A stretch of 64,000 nucleotides of DNA from the NCBI RefSeq assembly GCF_000715075.1, contig NC_134093.1, positions 95,898,826-95,962,825 of the forward strand, given 5' to 3'. The stretch is from Nicotiana tabacum (Eukaryota; Streptophyta; Magnoliopsida; Solanales; Solanaceae). The notes below the pieces were generated by a model. It was not told where the DNA came from and ran no database searches. It was given only the letters and a program-made list of their open reading frames with translations. The position numbers were made by a program, and so were the translations under genes. Shown here piece by piece: positions 1 through 9,957 of this stretch (the first letter of the stretch is position 1; every line of letters begins with the position of its first letter).

Positions 1-149
1 TTGCAAACTTCAATAACTGCCATTTTCAAGCTAGCAAGTTGTTCTAAAGGATGTTGGCCTAACTTGCGCATCCTCCACCCTTTGAAAGATTTTCAAAATT
101 ACTAGTTCAACTCAACTCTAAGCCACTCGTGGATTGTTCAATTTGTAAT

Positions 150-359
150 AAATAACACGGAAGAGTGCAACCCGGTGCACTAAGTTCCCGTTATGCGCGG
201 GGTCTGAGAAAGGACCGGACCATAAAGGTCTATTGTAAGCAATTTTACCTTGCATTTCTGTAAGAAGTTATTTTCACGGTTTGAACCTGTGACCTCCTTG
301 TCACATGACTGTAACTGTTACCAGTTACACCGAGACTTGCTTTCAAATAACACGGAAGA
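150..359 (-). mobile_element. TS-type tRNA-derived SINE with target duplication
   Basis: A short non-autonomous retroposon. Read on the minus strand, the body (165-344) begins with a tRNA-like head. This has a box A region (GTGTAACTGGTAA) and a box B match (GGTTCAAACC), the internal RNA polymerase III promoter. A TS-family body follows, with recognisable segments such as CAATAGACC, GACCCCGCGCATA and TTAGTGCACCGGG. A perfect 15-bp direct repeat, AAATAACACGGAAGA, flanks it at 150-164 and 345-359. That is the target-site duplication of LINE-machinery insertion, and its perfection suggests a fairly recent event. Assignment to the tobacco TS family is from memory of the consensus. Confidence 0.88.
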
Positions 360-918
360 TTTGGTAGAAAGAAAGTGGGGTCAGAGAAGGAGACATCATT
401 ATTCATCATATAAAGGGTATCATTAGATAATGTTCAACCAAAAGAACATTAAATATATAATAAAGTTGGGGTAAAAAAATAAAACCTTGTACTCACAGTC
501 CTAGATTAAAATTATATACAAATTGGGTTGTGATAATAAATCAATGTCACTTACAGAAAATCCTGCCTAATCCACTTACAGGGCCTAGTGGGTGGCGTTG
601 TCTAAAGGTTTAAAATACAAAACTGGCCCATAGTTAAAAATTATTTGTATTTGCTAGCCGAAAATTATATAAAATTTACATAATTTTTTTTTATATTATA
701 TACATACAAATAATATATATTTTATTGACAATTATTTGTAAGAACAGCTAAAAATATACTCTTCCGGAACGCAAGTGAATCTTGCTAATCAATTTTCTTT
801 TGTATGTGTCAAGATTTAAGAATTTACTCATGCCCAATTGCCATTTCGATTGCAACTCATTTTTCTTTTCATTTTCCTTATTTTAAGATATGTTTTATGG
901 TTTTGATTTCTGAACATT
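360..918. other. AT-rich intergenic DNA, nothing recognised
   Basis: The stretch has no long reading frame, no tRNA-like fold and no recognisable repeat. Short runs of T and AT around 660-740 are low complexity. The 149 bases before the SINE are equally featureless. Confidence 0.5.
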
Positions 919-1101
919 ATAAGATTCAGGGGCGGATGCAACATAGAATTACTGGGTTCAACTAAATTCAGTACTTTCGACGCAGAGTATAAATTTATGT
1001 GTAAACAATCAGTAAAATTACATAAATAGTAGATATTAAACCCATAACTTTAAATACTGAACTAATAGAAGTAAAATTTTAGATCCGCCTCTAATAAGAT
1101 T
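919..1101. mobile_element. hAT-type MITE, 167 bp, with 8-bp target duplication
   Basis: The element at 927-1093 starts CAGGGGCGGAT and ends ATCCGCCTCTA, so its termini are inverted repeats of about 11 bp with two mismatches. An 8-bp direct repeat, ATAAGATT, flanks it exactly at 919-926 and 1094-1101, as expected for hAT-superfamily transposition. There is no coding capacity. A terminus of this kind (CAGRGGCGGAT) is common among Solanaceae MITEs. It would depend on a hAT transposase encoded elsewhere. Confidence 0.82.
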
Positions 1102-1858
1102 GTGTTTTCATAGTGTTTGTGAGACACGAAATGTAAGATATGTAATATATTGATTACTTTATAACAGTAGGAAGGTATTTGATTTGTGATTACGAAAACA
1201 GTTTTCCTTGAAAAATAGAATAAAGAGTTCCGATATTGTTACTGATTTAGTGAATGAAATAATTAAGAAACATAAAAAACGGTTGAAGTTGGAGTGCGGT
1301 GTTATTCACATACTAGATGCGTTGCGACCGGAAAATCTTTTTGGCGTGCACCGAAAAGATATGGTTATGGGAATTCTTTTGTTAGTTCATAAACTATTTT
1401 GTTAAAATCTGTAAGATAAATAAAGTCTCTTACATTTGAGACTCCAGTTAAAGGAAAAAAGGTGCTCAAGCCAGTATTCCAAAAACTCCCTCGTATATGT
1501 AATTGTTTACCCGAAAAACGAATAGAGTTAAATTTATACATAGTTCTAAGGATACGTGATATAAATTGATACAAATTGCGAAAAATATATAAATAAATAT
1601 CGAAATTAGTTATAAAAGAAATGAATACAAACCGAATGAACTAGTTGGCCTAAGCCTTCAAGTTTATCACCTCCAAACTGAGTGAAGAGCAATTGATAGA
1701 AAAAATAATATCACTAAATATCAAAAGCCAAAAAACATAATATTTGCTCTCTTTTCTGTATATCTCAGAATGAATGTTTGAATCAATGAATGTCCCTTTG
1801 TACAGATGATAATCACTCTTAATATAGTGGGGGAATCCTACTTTTGGATACAATTAAA
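1102..1858. other. Intergenic DNA, nothing recognised
   Basis: This AT-rich sequence contains only open frames shorter than 70 codons. None has homology I recognise, good codon structure or splice signals. The boundary with the Tat fragment to the right is not sharp. Confidence 0.45.
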
Positions 1859-1976
1859 AATACATAGTGGGGATCCCATGAAAGATTAATAAATTAGTTT
1901 TTCTTTGAGTCAAGCCATGATTTACGCCGAGATTCTCTCCCCAAATGCGGCTATAGTGTCTTTTTTGTTTCTTGGC

Positions 1977-2157
1977 TCGATCTCGATCTTGGCCGATCTC
2001 AATCTCGGCCGGTCTCTGGTCTCGAGCTCGACCTTGACTCGGTCTCGATCTTGGCCGATTTCGGTACTGATCGGTCTCTAGGTCTCGAGCTCGATCTTGA
2101 CTCGGTCTCGATCTTGGCCAGTCTCGGTATTGATCGGTCTCTGGGTCTCGAGCTTGA
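1977..2157. repeat. Tandem repeat, 61-63 bp period, about 3 units
   Basis: Three consecutive units begin at 1977, 2038 and 2101 with CTCGRTCTCGATCTTGGCC. Each ends in a GGTCTCGAGCTYGAYC-like segment. The CG-rich TCTCGA/TCGAGA content resembles the CGACCTCGACCTCGATC tract in the LTR-side region of Tat copy 1 near 16,613. It is probably an LTR minisatellite. Confidence 0.7.
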
Positions 2158-2645
2158 CAACCTAACTTCGTATCATGGCTTGATATTACAATGATGAACC
2201 TTGGACCATCGTGTTCCAATCTCGATTATTCATACGAAGGGCAGACTCGATTTTGACCATATACAGATAGTCCCATCGTTTCTCGGAAAGAAGATGACGA
2301 GAAACGATATGAATTTCCGAAATTCGACTTGGTGAATGATGATATCATCGACGAACCCGATTGTGACGTATGCGACAAACGTCCCGTCGGTCCAGTTGCC
2401 AAGGCATTAAATGCGCGCCAGTCCATGGTCGGCCACTACCGGTTTTGAATTGTCGTTGTGAAACCAATAAATAGCTACTTTCCTCGTCATTCCAAACTTT
2501 TACTTTCAAATATTTTTCATTCCTATCTTCATAGTTCTTTGCCTTCTCCAAAGCTCTCTATTTCCAGGTTTTCAAATTTCTTTGCTTATTCTTCTTAAAA
2601 TACCAAATACTTCAATCTCCATTCTCCTTTGTTCACAAAAACTAA

Positions 2646-4575
2646 ATGGCAAAAACATTTAAAACCGTTCAGCAAAAAAAGGTTGCTTCCTCATCTCGGC
2701 CGGCCGGCGAGAAACTAGTGGTGGAGCCACGCCTTGAAGAACTTATTCTCGGGGTGTGTGTTATTGATTCTGACTTTAAGGTCGAGAAACCCTCATCGGT
2801 TGCTGGTCGATGCGAGCCGTTATCGAGATATATATGCTCGATACCCAAAAGTCTTCTCGATCTAGTGAAGAAAGATTGCAATTGGAAAAACAAAGAGGTT
2901 GTGATAGCGGCACCGGAGGAAGCGATCACTACCCACGTGGAAGGGTACCTGAGTGTTTACACTTATCCTTTCATGCTGGGTCTTGGCCAAATTCACCCTT
3001 ATTTCTGGAGGATTGTGATACTGCTCCGTTTCTTTATGGGCAAAATCGACGGGCTTCCTTTCACCCTCGACCACCTCGTAAGATTATATAGCCCTCGGCT
3101 CTACCGAGGTGGGATGATAAAGCTTCAACGCCGGGCTACCAAGGCGTTCACCTCGAGTATAGATGAAGACAAAGATCGGGGATGGATGGGCCAGTTTATT
3201 CGGGTGAAGACCTCGGACCTAATCTCGGTTGAGAGTATGCCATTTCCTGAGAAATGGAATATGAATCATAAGTATGATCCCGTTTTTAGTTTTTGTTGTT
3301 TTTACTTCTTCATCTTTCCTTATTAGTGTTTTTTCTCGACGCAACCGTTGCTTGGATGCTGGGTGCGGTTCCCCATCTCGAGAACTGGGCCAAGAGCCTG
3401 GTTTCGACGTCAACATACGCCGAGCGCGCATGGCGTGATTTGTCAAAGGGCCGGTGGGAGGCTCATACTCATGGTAAACTTTCTTCTTGGCTTACCGATT
3501 TGCCTATCGTTCAAGCATTTTTTTCTCAAGTATGAGTTTATTTACTTTCTCCTTTTGTAGGTCTCGGAAAGGATGCGGCTATGAGACCCTTGTCCAGTGA
3601 TGAAAAAGCTTTACCACCTGTCTCGAAACCGGCGATGGTGATTATGAGAAAAAGGGCCTCGAACTCCGAGGGTCAAAAACCTAAGAAGAGAGCGGCTCGT
3701 AAACCCAAGGGGAGCACAATCCCACGGACTATGGAGTCAGTCCAAAGATTAAGGGAAGAAGAAGAAGAAGAAGAAGAAGAAGAAGAAGAAGAAGAAGAAG
3801 AAGAAGAAGAAGAAGAAGAAGAAGAAGAAGAAGAAGAAGGTGGTTCTGGGCTGGTGGCCCGTGCATGAGCTGGCACCGATATTCAGAAAACTTTGGGACT
3901 GGTGGGGGCTGATACTGCTCCGTCCAGGCTCGATGAGGTTGAGGAGGAGACTCCGGCCCAAGTTCCCGGGCCGAGGAGAATCGAAGATGCTTTACCTCGG
4001 GGCGAAGGGACCGTTGAAGAGGCGGTAGATACCGATGCAAAAACCGGGCTTGAGGCTTGTCAAGATAGAGGCGGCGTCCTAAAAACCTACTTGGGGCAAT
4101 AGAGATCGGGGATACCCCATCGTTTCCTTTATTTTCACAGTCGATGATACGTGATGCTCAGGTCGTAGAGACTTGTCACGGGGAGGGAGCCCATAGAGAG
4201 GAAGATCCTTTCCGTGGTTATTTTGTTAGGGTAGAAGATGCCACCGGTCTGAGTGATTTGGAGGCTCCGAAGAAGAGCTCGGGCGAGGTGGGAGTTTCTT
4301 GTCTTTTCAACGAAGCTCAACATGCCGTGAATCGGGTAAGTTCATTTTCTTATTGTTGATACTTGTATTTTCATACTTATATTTTTTTCCTTGTATAATT
4401 CCTTCTTTCTATTTGTGTAGGCTTTTGTGCTTCATCACGAGGTGTTTCTCCGATCCCGAGGGGAGCTGAGCCGGTACGAAGTCGAAATCTGAGGGGTTAC
4501 TGAGGAGAAAGATGCCTTCAAGCTTCTCAGTGAGCACAGAGAAGGAGAAGCAAAAGGACTTCGGGCTGAGCTAGA
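2646..4575 (+). pseudogene. Tat antisense-ORF gene remnant (putative gypsy-type transposon protein)
   Basis: The first 226 codons, from the ATG at 2646, encode a domain I recognise as the plant 'putative gypsy type transposon' family (Pfam Transposase_28). Marker segments are LSVYTYPFMLGLGQIHPYF, LVRLYSPRLYRGGMIKL and MPFPEKWNM. A spliced gene seems to continue: a basic Lys/Arg-rich segment with a poly-Glu run (3581-3868), an exon near 4144-4335 with a GTAAGT donor at 4336, and an exon near 4421-4575 that now holds an in-frame stop. The product's role is not established. In this family it is an element-encoded accessory protein transcribed against gag-pol. Frames are interrupted and the 3' end is lost, so I call it a pseudogene. 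The homologue at 17,266 shows the same order of parts. Confidence 0.6.
3755..3839 (+). repeat. (GAA)n microsatellite coding poly-glutamate
   Basis: About 28 uninterrupted GAA triplets lie in frame within the 95-codon open frame that starts at 3581, giving a run of about 28 glutamates. Perfect triplet arrays of this length are usually polymorphic. The mirrored frames (poly-Ser, poly-Leu, poly-Phe) are artefacts of the repeat. Confidence 0.9.
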
Positions 4576-5541
4576 AGTAACAATCTTTCCATAACCTTAT
4601 TGGTATGTATACATAATACTCTTACACCCAAGAATCATATTATAAATCACCCTTCTTTACTCCAAACCTGAAAGTGAAGAATTGAGGAAAGAAATTCTTA
4701 CCTCTTTGAAGCCCTAGCAAGATCCTTGTGAAATCTTCAAACCTTGAACAAGAAATTGATGGATAAATGACTAAGTCTTCACTTTCTCTCTCTAAAATGC
4801 TCTCACCTCTCTCTAAAATATCAGATGAAACCCTTCAAAATGACCCCCAATAGTATTTTATAAAAATAAGGTCGGGTTTATAAAATCAGAAAAATAAAGC
4901 TCCAGAACAGGTGTTGCAGTTGCATATATGGTTATGCAGACCGCATACCGGTCGCATAATCGGTGTCCAAAACTGGCAGACATCTGTTTGTGTATGCGGT
5001 CACTATGCGGCCCGCATACCTGTTCTGCGGTCGCATAGTGACCGCATAACAGTTATGCGGTCGCATAGTCGACCGCAGATTTTATCCAAACTGGCCTTCT
5101 TCCGCCTCACTTCTGCGGCCATTTTGCGGCCCGCAGAGTGATTATGCGGTCGCATAATGGATCGCAGAAACATATTTTTCTGCTAAAAATTTTTCTTTAC
5201 TTCCTGGTGCATTGTTCAACTCAAAAAGTCTGAGCCGCGGCTCGCAAGCTCGCCGCGAGAAATTTCTACAATCTTTGTACTATTTGATCTACCTCAACAC
5301 CATAAAAAAAACTTAATTTCCTTAGCAAAACTTTCCGTATCACTACATATACGTCAACATCTGGTCAACCTTTTCAATTGAATTTCGAAACCTTGGAACT
5401 TGGTGTTCCAAGTCATTCAAAAGTCTCACCGGACCCGAACCAATTACCCCCGGCAAGTCACATAACAAATGTAAAGCATAAATTGAGTAGTAAATGGGGA
5501 AACAAGGTTATAATACTCAAAACGATGGGTCGGGTCGTTAC
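4576..5541 (-). mobile_element. Del/Tekay-type Gypsy LTR fragment A
   Basis: On the minus strand the segment starts with TGTAACGACCCGACCC (complement of bases ending at 5541), the usual beginning of Solanaceae Del-type chromovirus LTRs. It runs through characteristic LTR text (CCCGGCAAGTCA, GGTCGGGTTTATAAAATCAG on the plus strand). Its 3' part is cut off at about 4576 against the Tat fragment. No internal region adjoins it, so it is a solo or truncated LTR. Confidence 0.6.
4908..5165. repeat. Short-palindrome cluster (ATGCGGTCGCATA type) inside LTR A
   Basis: The segment is built from variants of TGCGGTCGCATA and TGCGGCCCGCATA, many self-complementary, at irregular 10-40 bp spacing. Examples are GTATGCGGTCACTATGCGG near 4992 and TTATGCGGTCGCATAGTCGA near 5053. 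It stands out as CG-rich in an AT-rich neighbourhood. Related tracts occupy comparable places in three other LTRs of the window. Confidence 0.75.
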
Positions 5542-7535
5542 AGAAATCTCGTGCAAACAATGATAACCGCACGATAGAAACCTTGTGCCATAATAACACT
5601 TCGCACGGCAGAAACCTCGTGCCATAACCAAACAGTCATCTCAACCAAAAATCACGAAATTAACACATAACAATTGGAACAATGAAATTACAACAAGGAA
5701 TCCTACAGTTAAATAATAAATACGAAATCAAGAAAATAGGTAATTCAACTAAACATGTTGCACAAATTACAAGTAAGAGATAAGGCACATAGACATGTGA
5801 CATTAGGCTAAACAAAATGGCTACATGTGCTAGAGTAACTCAATTAAGGGAATAAAAAGGAACTATTTAGCAAAAACCGTATTTTCAATATTTTAGCCCG
5901 AGTACGCACTCGTCACCTCGCGTACTTGGCCTTCACGTATTGCAATTTACCATAACAGTACCAAATCATAAGGAGAATTTCTCTCACACAAGGTTAGACA
6001 AGTCACTTACCTCAAACCTTGCTCAATCAATCAATAAGAAGGTCTTTCCCTCGATTTTTCCAACTCCGATTGGCTCGAATCTAGCTAGAACAATTACATA
6101 CTATAAATATGACTAATAAGCAACTTATTTAAATAAAAAAACTAAGACTTTAGAAAAGAATTAAAAAATTGCTACAAAACGTCGATCCGGGCTCACGTCT
6201 CGGGACCCAAATTGTTTTACAAAATATTAACGCCCATTCAACCACGAGTCCAACCATACCAAATTTACCAAATCCCGACATCAACTCGACCTCCAAATCT
6301 TAAATTCTTATTTTGAAATTTCTAGGCCCAAATTCTCGAATTACACCTCAAAAACACGTAATCCAGTCGGAATACTCGATGATAATTCAATATTATCAAC
6401 TAAAATGGTCACAAGTGAGTTACCTCAAGATTCCCGTGAATTCTCTCTGAGAAATTGCCCCCAGCCGAGTGTTTAAACTCCAAAATGACAAAAATATCGG
6501 AACCCTTCTATTTTTAACACTGCCAGTGTTTTTGCAACTGCAATACACTTGGCCGCATATGCGCTCTCGCAGATGCGATGCTCCCCTTCGCTTCTGCGGC
6601 TTCCCTCGCTTCTACGGACAAAAGGTCCGATTTTGCGAACTCGTTTCTGCGGCAACACTGCCGCTTCTGCGAAGCAGTCCTCCCTCTCACTTTTCGTTTC
6701 TGCGATCGACCCGTCGCAGGTGCGACTCCGCTTCTGCGGTCCACCTACCCGCTTCTGTGACCACTGCCTCAGTCACGCCTGGCCGCTTCTGCGAGCTCGC
6801 ACCTGCGAGCAAAATTCCGTAGGTGCGATTGCACCAGAAGGCAGAATTCCAGCAAATGCTTCAAGTCCAAATTTGATCCTTTAACCATCCGGAATCCACC
6901 CGAGCTCTCCGGGACCTCAACCAAATATACCAACAAGTCCTAAAACAGCATACGAACTTAGTCGAGGCCTCAAATCACGCCAAACAACGTCGAAATTACG
7001 AATTGCGCCTCGAATCAACTTATAAATTTCAAATTTCCAAATTTTACATCTTGTGCCGAAACGTACCAAATCAATCCGGAATAACTTTAAATTTCGCACA
7101 CGAGTCATAAATGACATAGCGAAGTCATTCCAAGACTCGGAACCCCAAACGGACATCTATAACACCAAGGTCCACTTCAACTCAAACTTATGAAGTTCTT
7201 AAACTCTCAAAAATTCCAACCTTCCATAATAGGCGCCGAAATGCTACTGGACCATCCGATACTCAACCCGAACATATGCTCAAGTCCAAAATCATCATAC
7301 GAACTTGTTGGAACCTTCAAATCCCGATTTCGAGGTCGTTTATTCAAAAGTCAAGCCTTAGTCAATTCTTCCAACTCAAAGCTTCCGAAATTAGAATTTT
7401 TCATCCGAATCAACTCTGAGCTTCCCGAAATTCAATTCCGACCACACGTACAAGTCATAATACCTGAAGTGAAGCTACTTATGGCCTCAAACCGCCGAAT
7501 GATGCGTTAAAGCTCAGAACGACCGGTCGGATTAT
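5542..7535 (-). mobile_element. Del/Tekay-type Gypsy LTR fragment B
   Basis: This fragment is collinear with the LTR at 60,422-63,155. Shared stretches include ACAAGGTTAGACAAG near 5988, GCGCCGAAATGCT near 7231 and AAATCCCGATTTCGAGGTC near 7319. Orientation is the same, minus. The minus-strand start lies close to 7535, where GACCGGTCG marks a decayed LTR beginning before AT-rich DNA. The junction with LTR A at 5541/5542 places two Del LTR pieces head-to-tail with no pol between them. This implies a rearranged or multiply deleted insertion. Confidence 0.62.
6545..6830. repeat. CTTCTGCGG/GCAGGTGCGA tract inside LTR B
   Basis: Irregular reiterations of CGCTTCTGCGR, TTTCTGCGA and GGTGCGA occur across about 280 bp. 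They lie in the same part of the LTR as the TGCGGTCGCATA cluster of LTR A and the CGCAAATGCGA cluster of the LTR at 60.4-63.2 kb. The tract opens spurious frames on several strands; none looks coding. Confidence 0.7.
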
Positions 7536-7565
7536 TATAAATATATTTTGTATATATTTAAAAAT

Positions 7566-7571
<6 letters not shown>

Positions 7572-7610
<39 letters not shown>

Positions 7611-7612
7611 AA
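7572..7612. repeat. (AT)n microsatellite
   Basis: About 19 AT dinucleotides occur in a row, embedded in a highly AT-rich stretch (about 7536-7860) that has no other feature. Confidence 0.9.
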
Positions 7613-8930
7613 TTATTATATTAATACTCCAAATATACATTGTGTATATTTATTTTGAAAAAAATTATGTATTATATTTATCAAAATAATATAATATTAT
7701 ACCAATAAAAATATTTTAATATACACTTCATAATATATTTAATAAATAGTTATTTAATATATTATACCAATTATATAAAATGTATATAATATTTATAATG
7801 TTAATCGTTATACAAGCATTCATATATACCAATAAAAAATTATTTATTCCACCAAATAGTTATTGAGAGAGAGATAAAGTACCAGTAAAACCATAGTTAA
7901 TACAAAATCATTCATAGAAGAGAAAGGAAAGATAAAAATCATATGTTGAGCATTAAATTAGCAACTAAAGGCTTGGGTTTCTGAAACGCGATTTTCGCTT
8001 GGAGGAGCGTCAGGGCGATGGGAATATCGGAAACCAGCTGGATTATGTTATGATTGCAAATAAATAGTTGCCGCAAATGTTAATCAAGTAACTAAAACTT
8101 TGTAGAATATTTTAAAATATTGGACAATTATGTTTTTTCGTCCTCTTTTTTTTTACATATTTTGATGCTTTGAGTCCAAAAAATTAATATTTTGGTTACA
8201 GACTCCTTCAACCCATCTCCAAATTCTCAGTGCAAACGAGACAATTGTCTTGTCATCAAAATTCGGAAAAAAAGAAGAGAAGTTAAAGATATTTAGGCTG
8301 GTTTACGTTACTACTTTCGTTCTAACAGCGGTCAAAGTCTAACTCAATCATCAAAATTAACATACTAAATAAGTTACTGCAGGAACTATGATATTGCAAA
8401 AAATTAATTAAAGAAGAAACATTTTCGAATATATTATTATGCCCAATAATATGCTTAATTACTTCACGCTGATATGATATGAAATTAAATTACTCCTATA
8501 TGCTTATTTAATACTGAGATGAAATAAGATTATCGGAAAAAGAATAAATGTTTTCTGATAAAGGTAAATATTATTTAGGCGAAAAAATGGGCAAGTGCAC
8601 GTATAGCTATTCTTAGGATGCTATTTAGAGATTAGCTCATACTTATTTTTATTCTGAAATTTTAAATTAAAAATTTTAACTTTAAGACAATTCAATATAT
8701 TTTTGTCCTAAAAATTTGAATCGAAAAAATAAAATTTAGGACTTACTGACTAATTATTAGATAACAATCCTTTAGATTGACTACCTACCGCCATTTCTAC
8801 CGAAAAAACCAAAGGGCTTTTTTAATTTCATAGCAGCCCAAACCCAAAAGGACGCGAACTGCTCTGGCTCTATGCGAAAAGGAAAAAGAAAAAGAAGTCA
8901 GGAAACTAAGAATCCATTTGGATAAACTTA
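7613..8930. other. AT-rich intergenic DNA, nothing recognised
   Basis: Both strands are full of stops and there is no recognisable repeat terminus. It probably forms the distal 5' flank of the ANP32-type gene. Confidence 0.45.
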
Positions 8931-8931
8931 T

Positions 8932-9292
8932 TTTAAGTGACTTTTAAGCTTAAACTATAAATTAAAAAATTTAGAGGGTATTTGGATTGGCTTTTAAATG
9001 AGGCCAAATAGGTTTTTAAGCTCTTTATAATTTTTTTCAGTATTTGATAAATCTATAAAATGCTTAAAATAAGTTAAAAACTGCTTAAAACAAGACAAAA
9101 GAAATAAGTTGGGCAACCCCAACTTAGAACCTGTTTGAATTGACTTAAAAAAAGTGACTTTCAGCAGAAATAACTTTTAGGCCAAAAATGCTCTTAGTTT
9201 TTGATTTTTGACTTATTTTTATCATTTTAACTTAAAAAAAAGTGGATAAAAGTAATTTTTTACTTTATCCAAACACGACTTAAAATCTTTTT
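8932..9292. mobile_element. Probable MITE (TTTGGATAAA termini), possibly two copies
   Basis: The sequence near 8932 reads CCATTTGGATAAACTTATTTTAAG and near 9265 ends CTTTATCCAAACACG, an inverted pair. Internal copies of the same theme (TATTTGGATTGGCTTTTAA near 8980 and CTGTTTGAATTGACTT near 9130) suggest a nested or duplicated element. I found no clean target duplication, so the exact ends are uncertain. Confidence 0.45.
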
Positions 9293-9645
9293 GGTTTAAA
9301 AAAGAAAACTTAAAATAATTCCTTCCAAAGGAGCTCTAAAACTAAGAGAATAAGAAAATAAAAAAAAAGGTTCTCGTGTTATTGGTCAGTGGTAGTTTCG
9401 TGATATTACAGAAAGAAAGGGACATATTCAAATATCCGCCGATATATATTAACGTCAAGAGTGACGTGTCAGACTCATCAATTTCGAAATCAAAACGAGT
9501 CTTCCAAGCCCTACACTCTACACCCTTCCTTTTGAAAAGAGAAACACACCGTCCTTCAATCTCTACCGTTTAATATCCATCCACGTCATCAATCCGTGTC
9601 TCTCAAAATCAACGGCTAAAAATCAGTCTCCCAACAAACACATTT

Positions 9646-9957
9646 TAACCCTATACTTTGGTTAGTTAACTCAACCCTGGTTACTCTTGTTCCCCAAACC
9701 CTGACTCGGCCTCGAGTTTTCTCGACTCGCCTCCCCCAATATATCAAGCGATAGAGTAAAGAGTTTTTAGAGAGAGAAATTAGAGAGAGAGAGAGAAAAA
9801 GAAGAAAAATTAGGTTTTCTATATGTATTCTCCTTTGCCGTAGAAGATACCGGAAAAGTTTGAGGAATTTAACTTCTAGTCCTAAATTTTATCTATATTT
9901 CAATTTGGTCCCATAGTTTTCAGAAAGTTCGTATCATATGAGTTCTGGCTCTGATTA
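9646..9957 (+). promoter_or_regulatory. Promoter and 5' leader of the ANP32-type gene
   Basis: A TATA-like motif (CAATATATCAAG) lies near 9737. About 30 bases on, a leader rich in GAGA repeats runs from about 9764 to 9806, ending before the initiator ATG at 9958. GA-rich leaders are common in plant housekeeping genes. The transcription start itself cannot be placed from sequence alone. Confidence 0.4.

Larger units (their letters stand above)
1859..4575 (-). mobile_element. Tat-lineage Gypsy fragment (LTR-side region plus antisense ORF)
   Basis: The fragment contains an LTR-like leader with a TATA-type motif (aataaatagct near 2465), followed by the plus-strand antisense ORF of Tat elements. 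In the better-preserved copy at 16-25 kb this ORF lies between pol and the 3' LTR and faces pol, so the parent element is assigned to the minus strand. No gag-pol is present. The right end is cut at about 4575, where Del-type LTR sequence begins. The left end is uncertain. Confidence 0.55.

Noticed and set aside
1208..1405. 65-codon frame in the 5' intergenic region
   Set aside because: No domain, promoter or splice support; length is within chance expectation for AT-rich DNA.
3673..4040. Minus-strand frames with long Ser, Leu and Phe runs
   Set aside because: They are reverse translations of the (GAA)n array and have no independent support.
6469..6884. Overlapping frames of about 110 codons in the LTR B CpG tract
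   Set aside because: Repeats of CTTCTGCGG remove stop codons on both strands; frames overlap in all phases and none resembles a protein.
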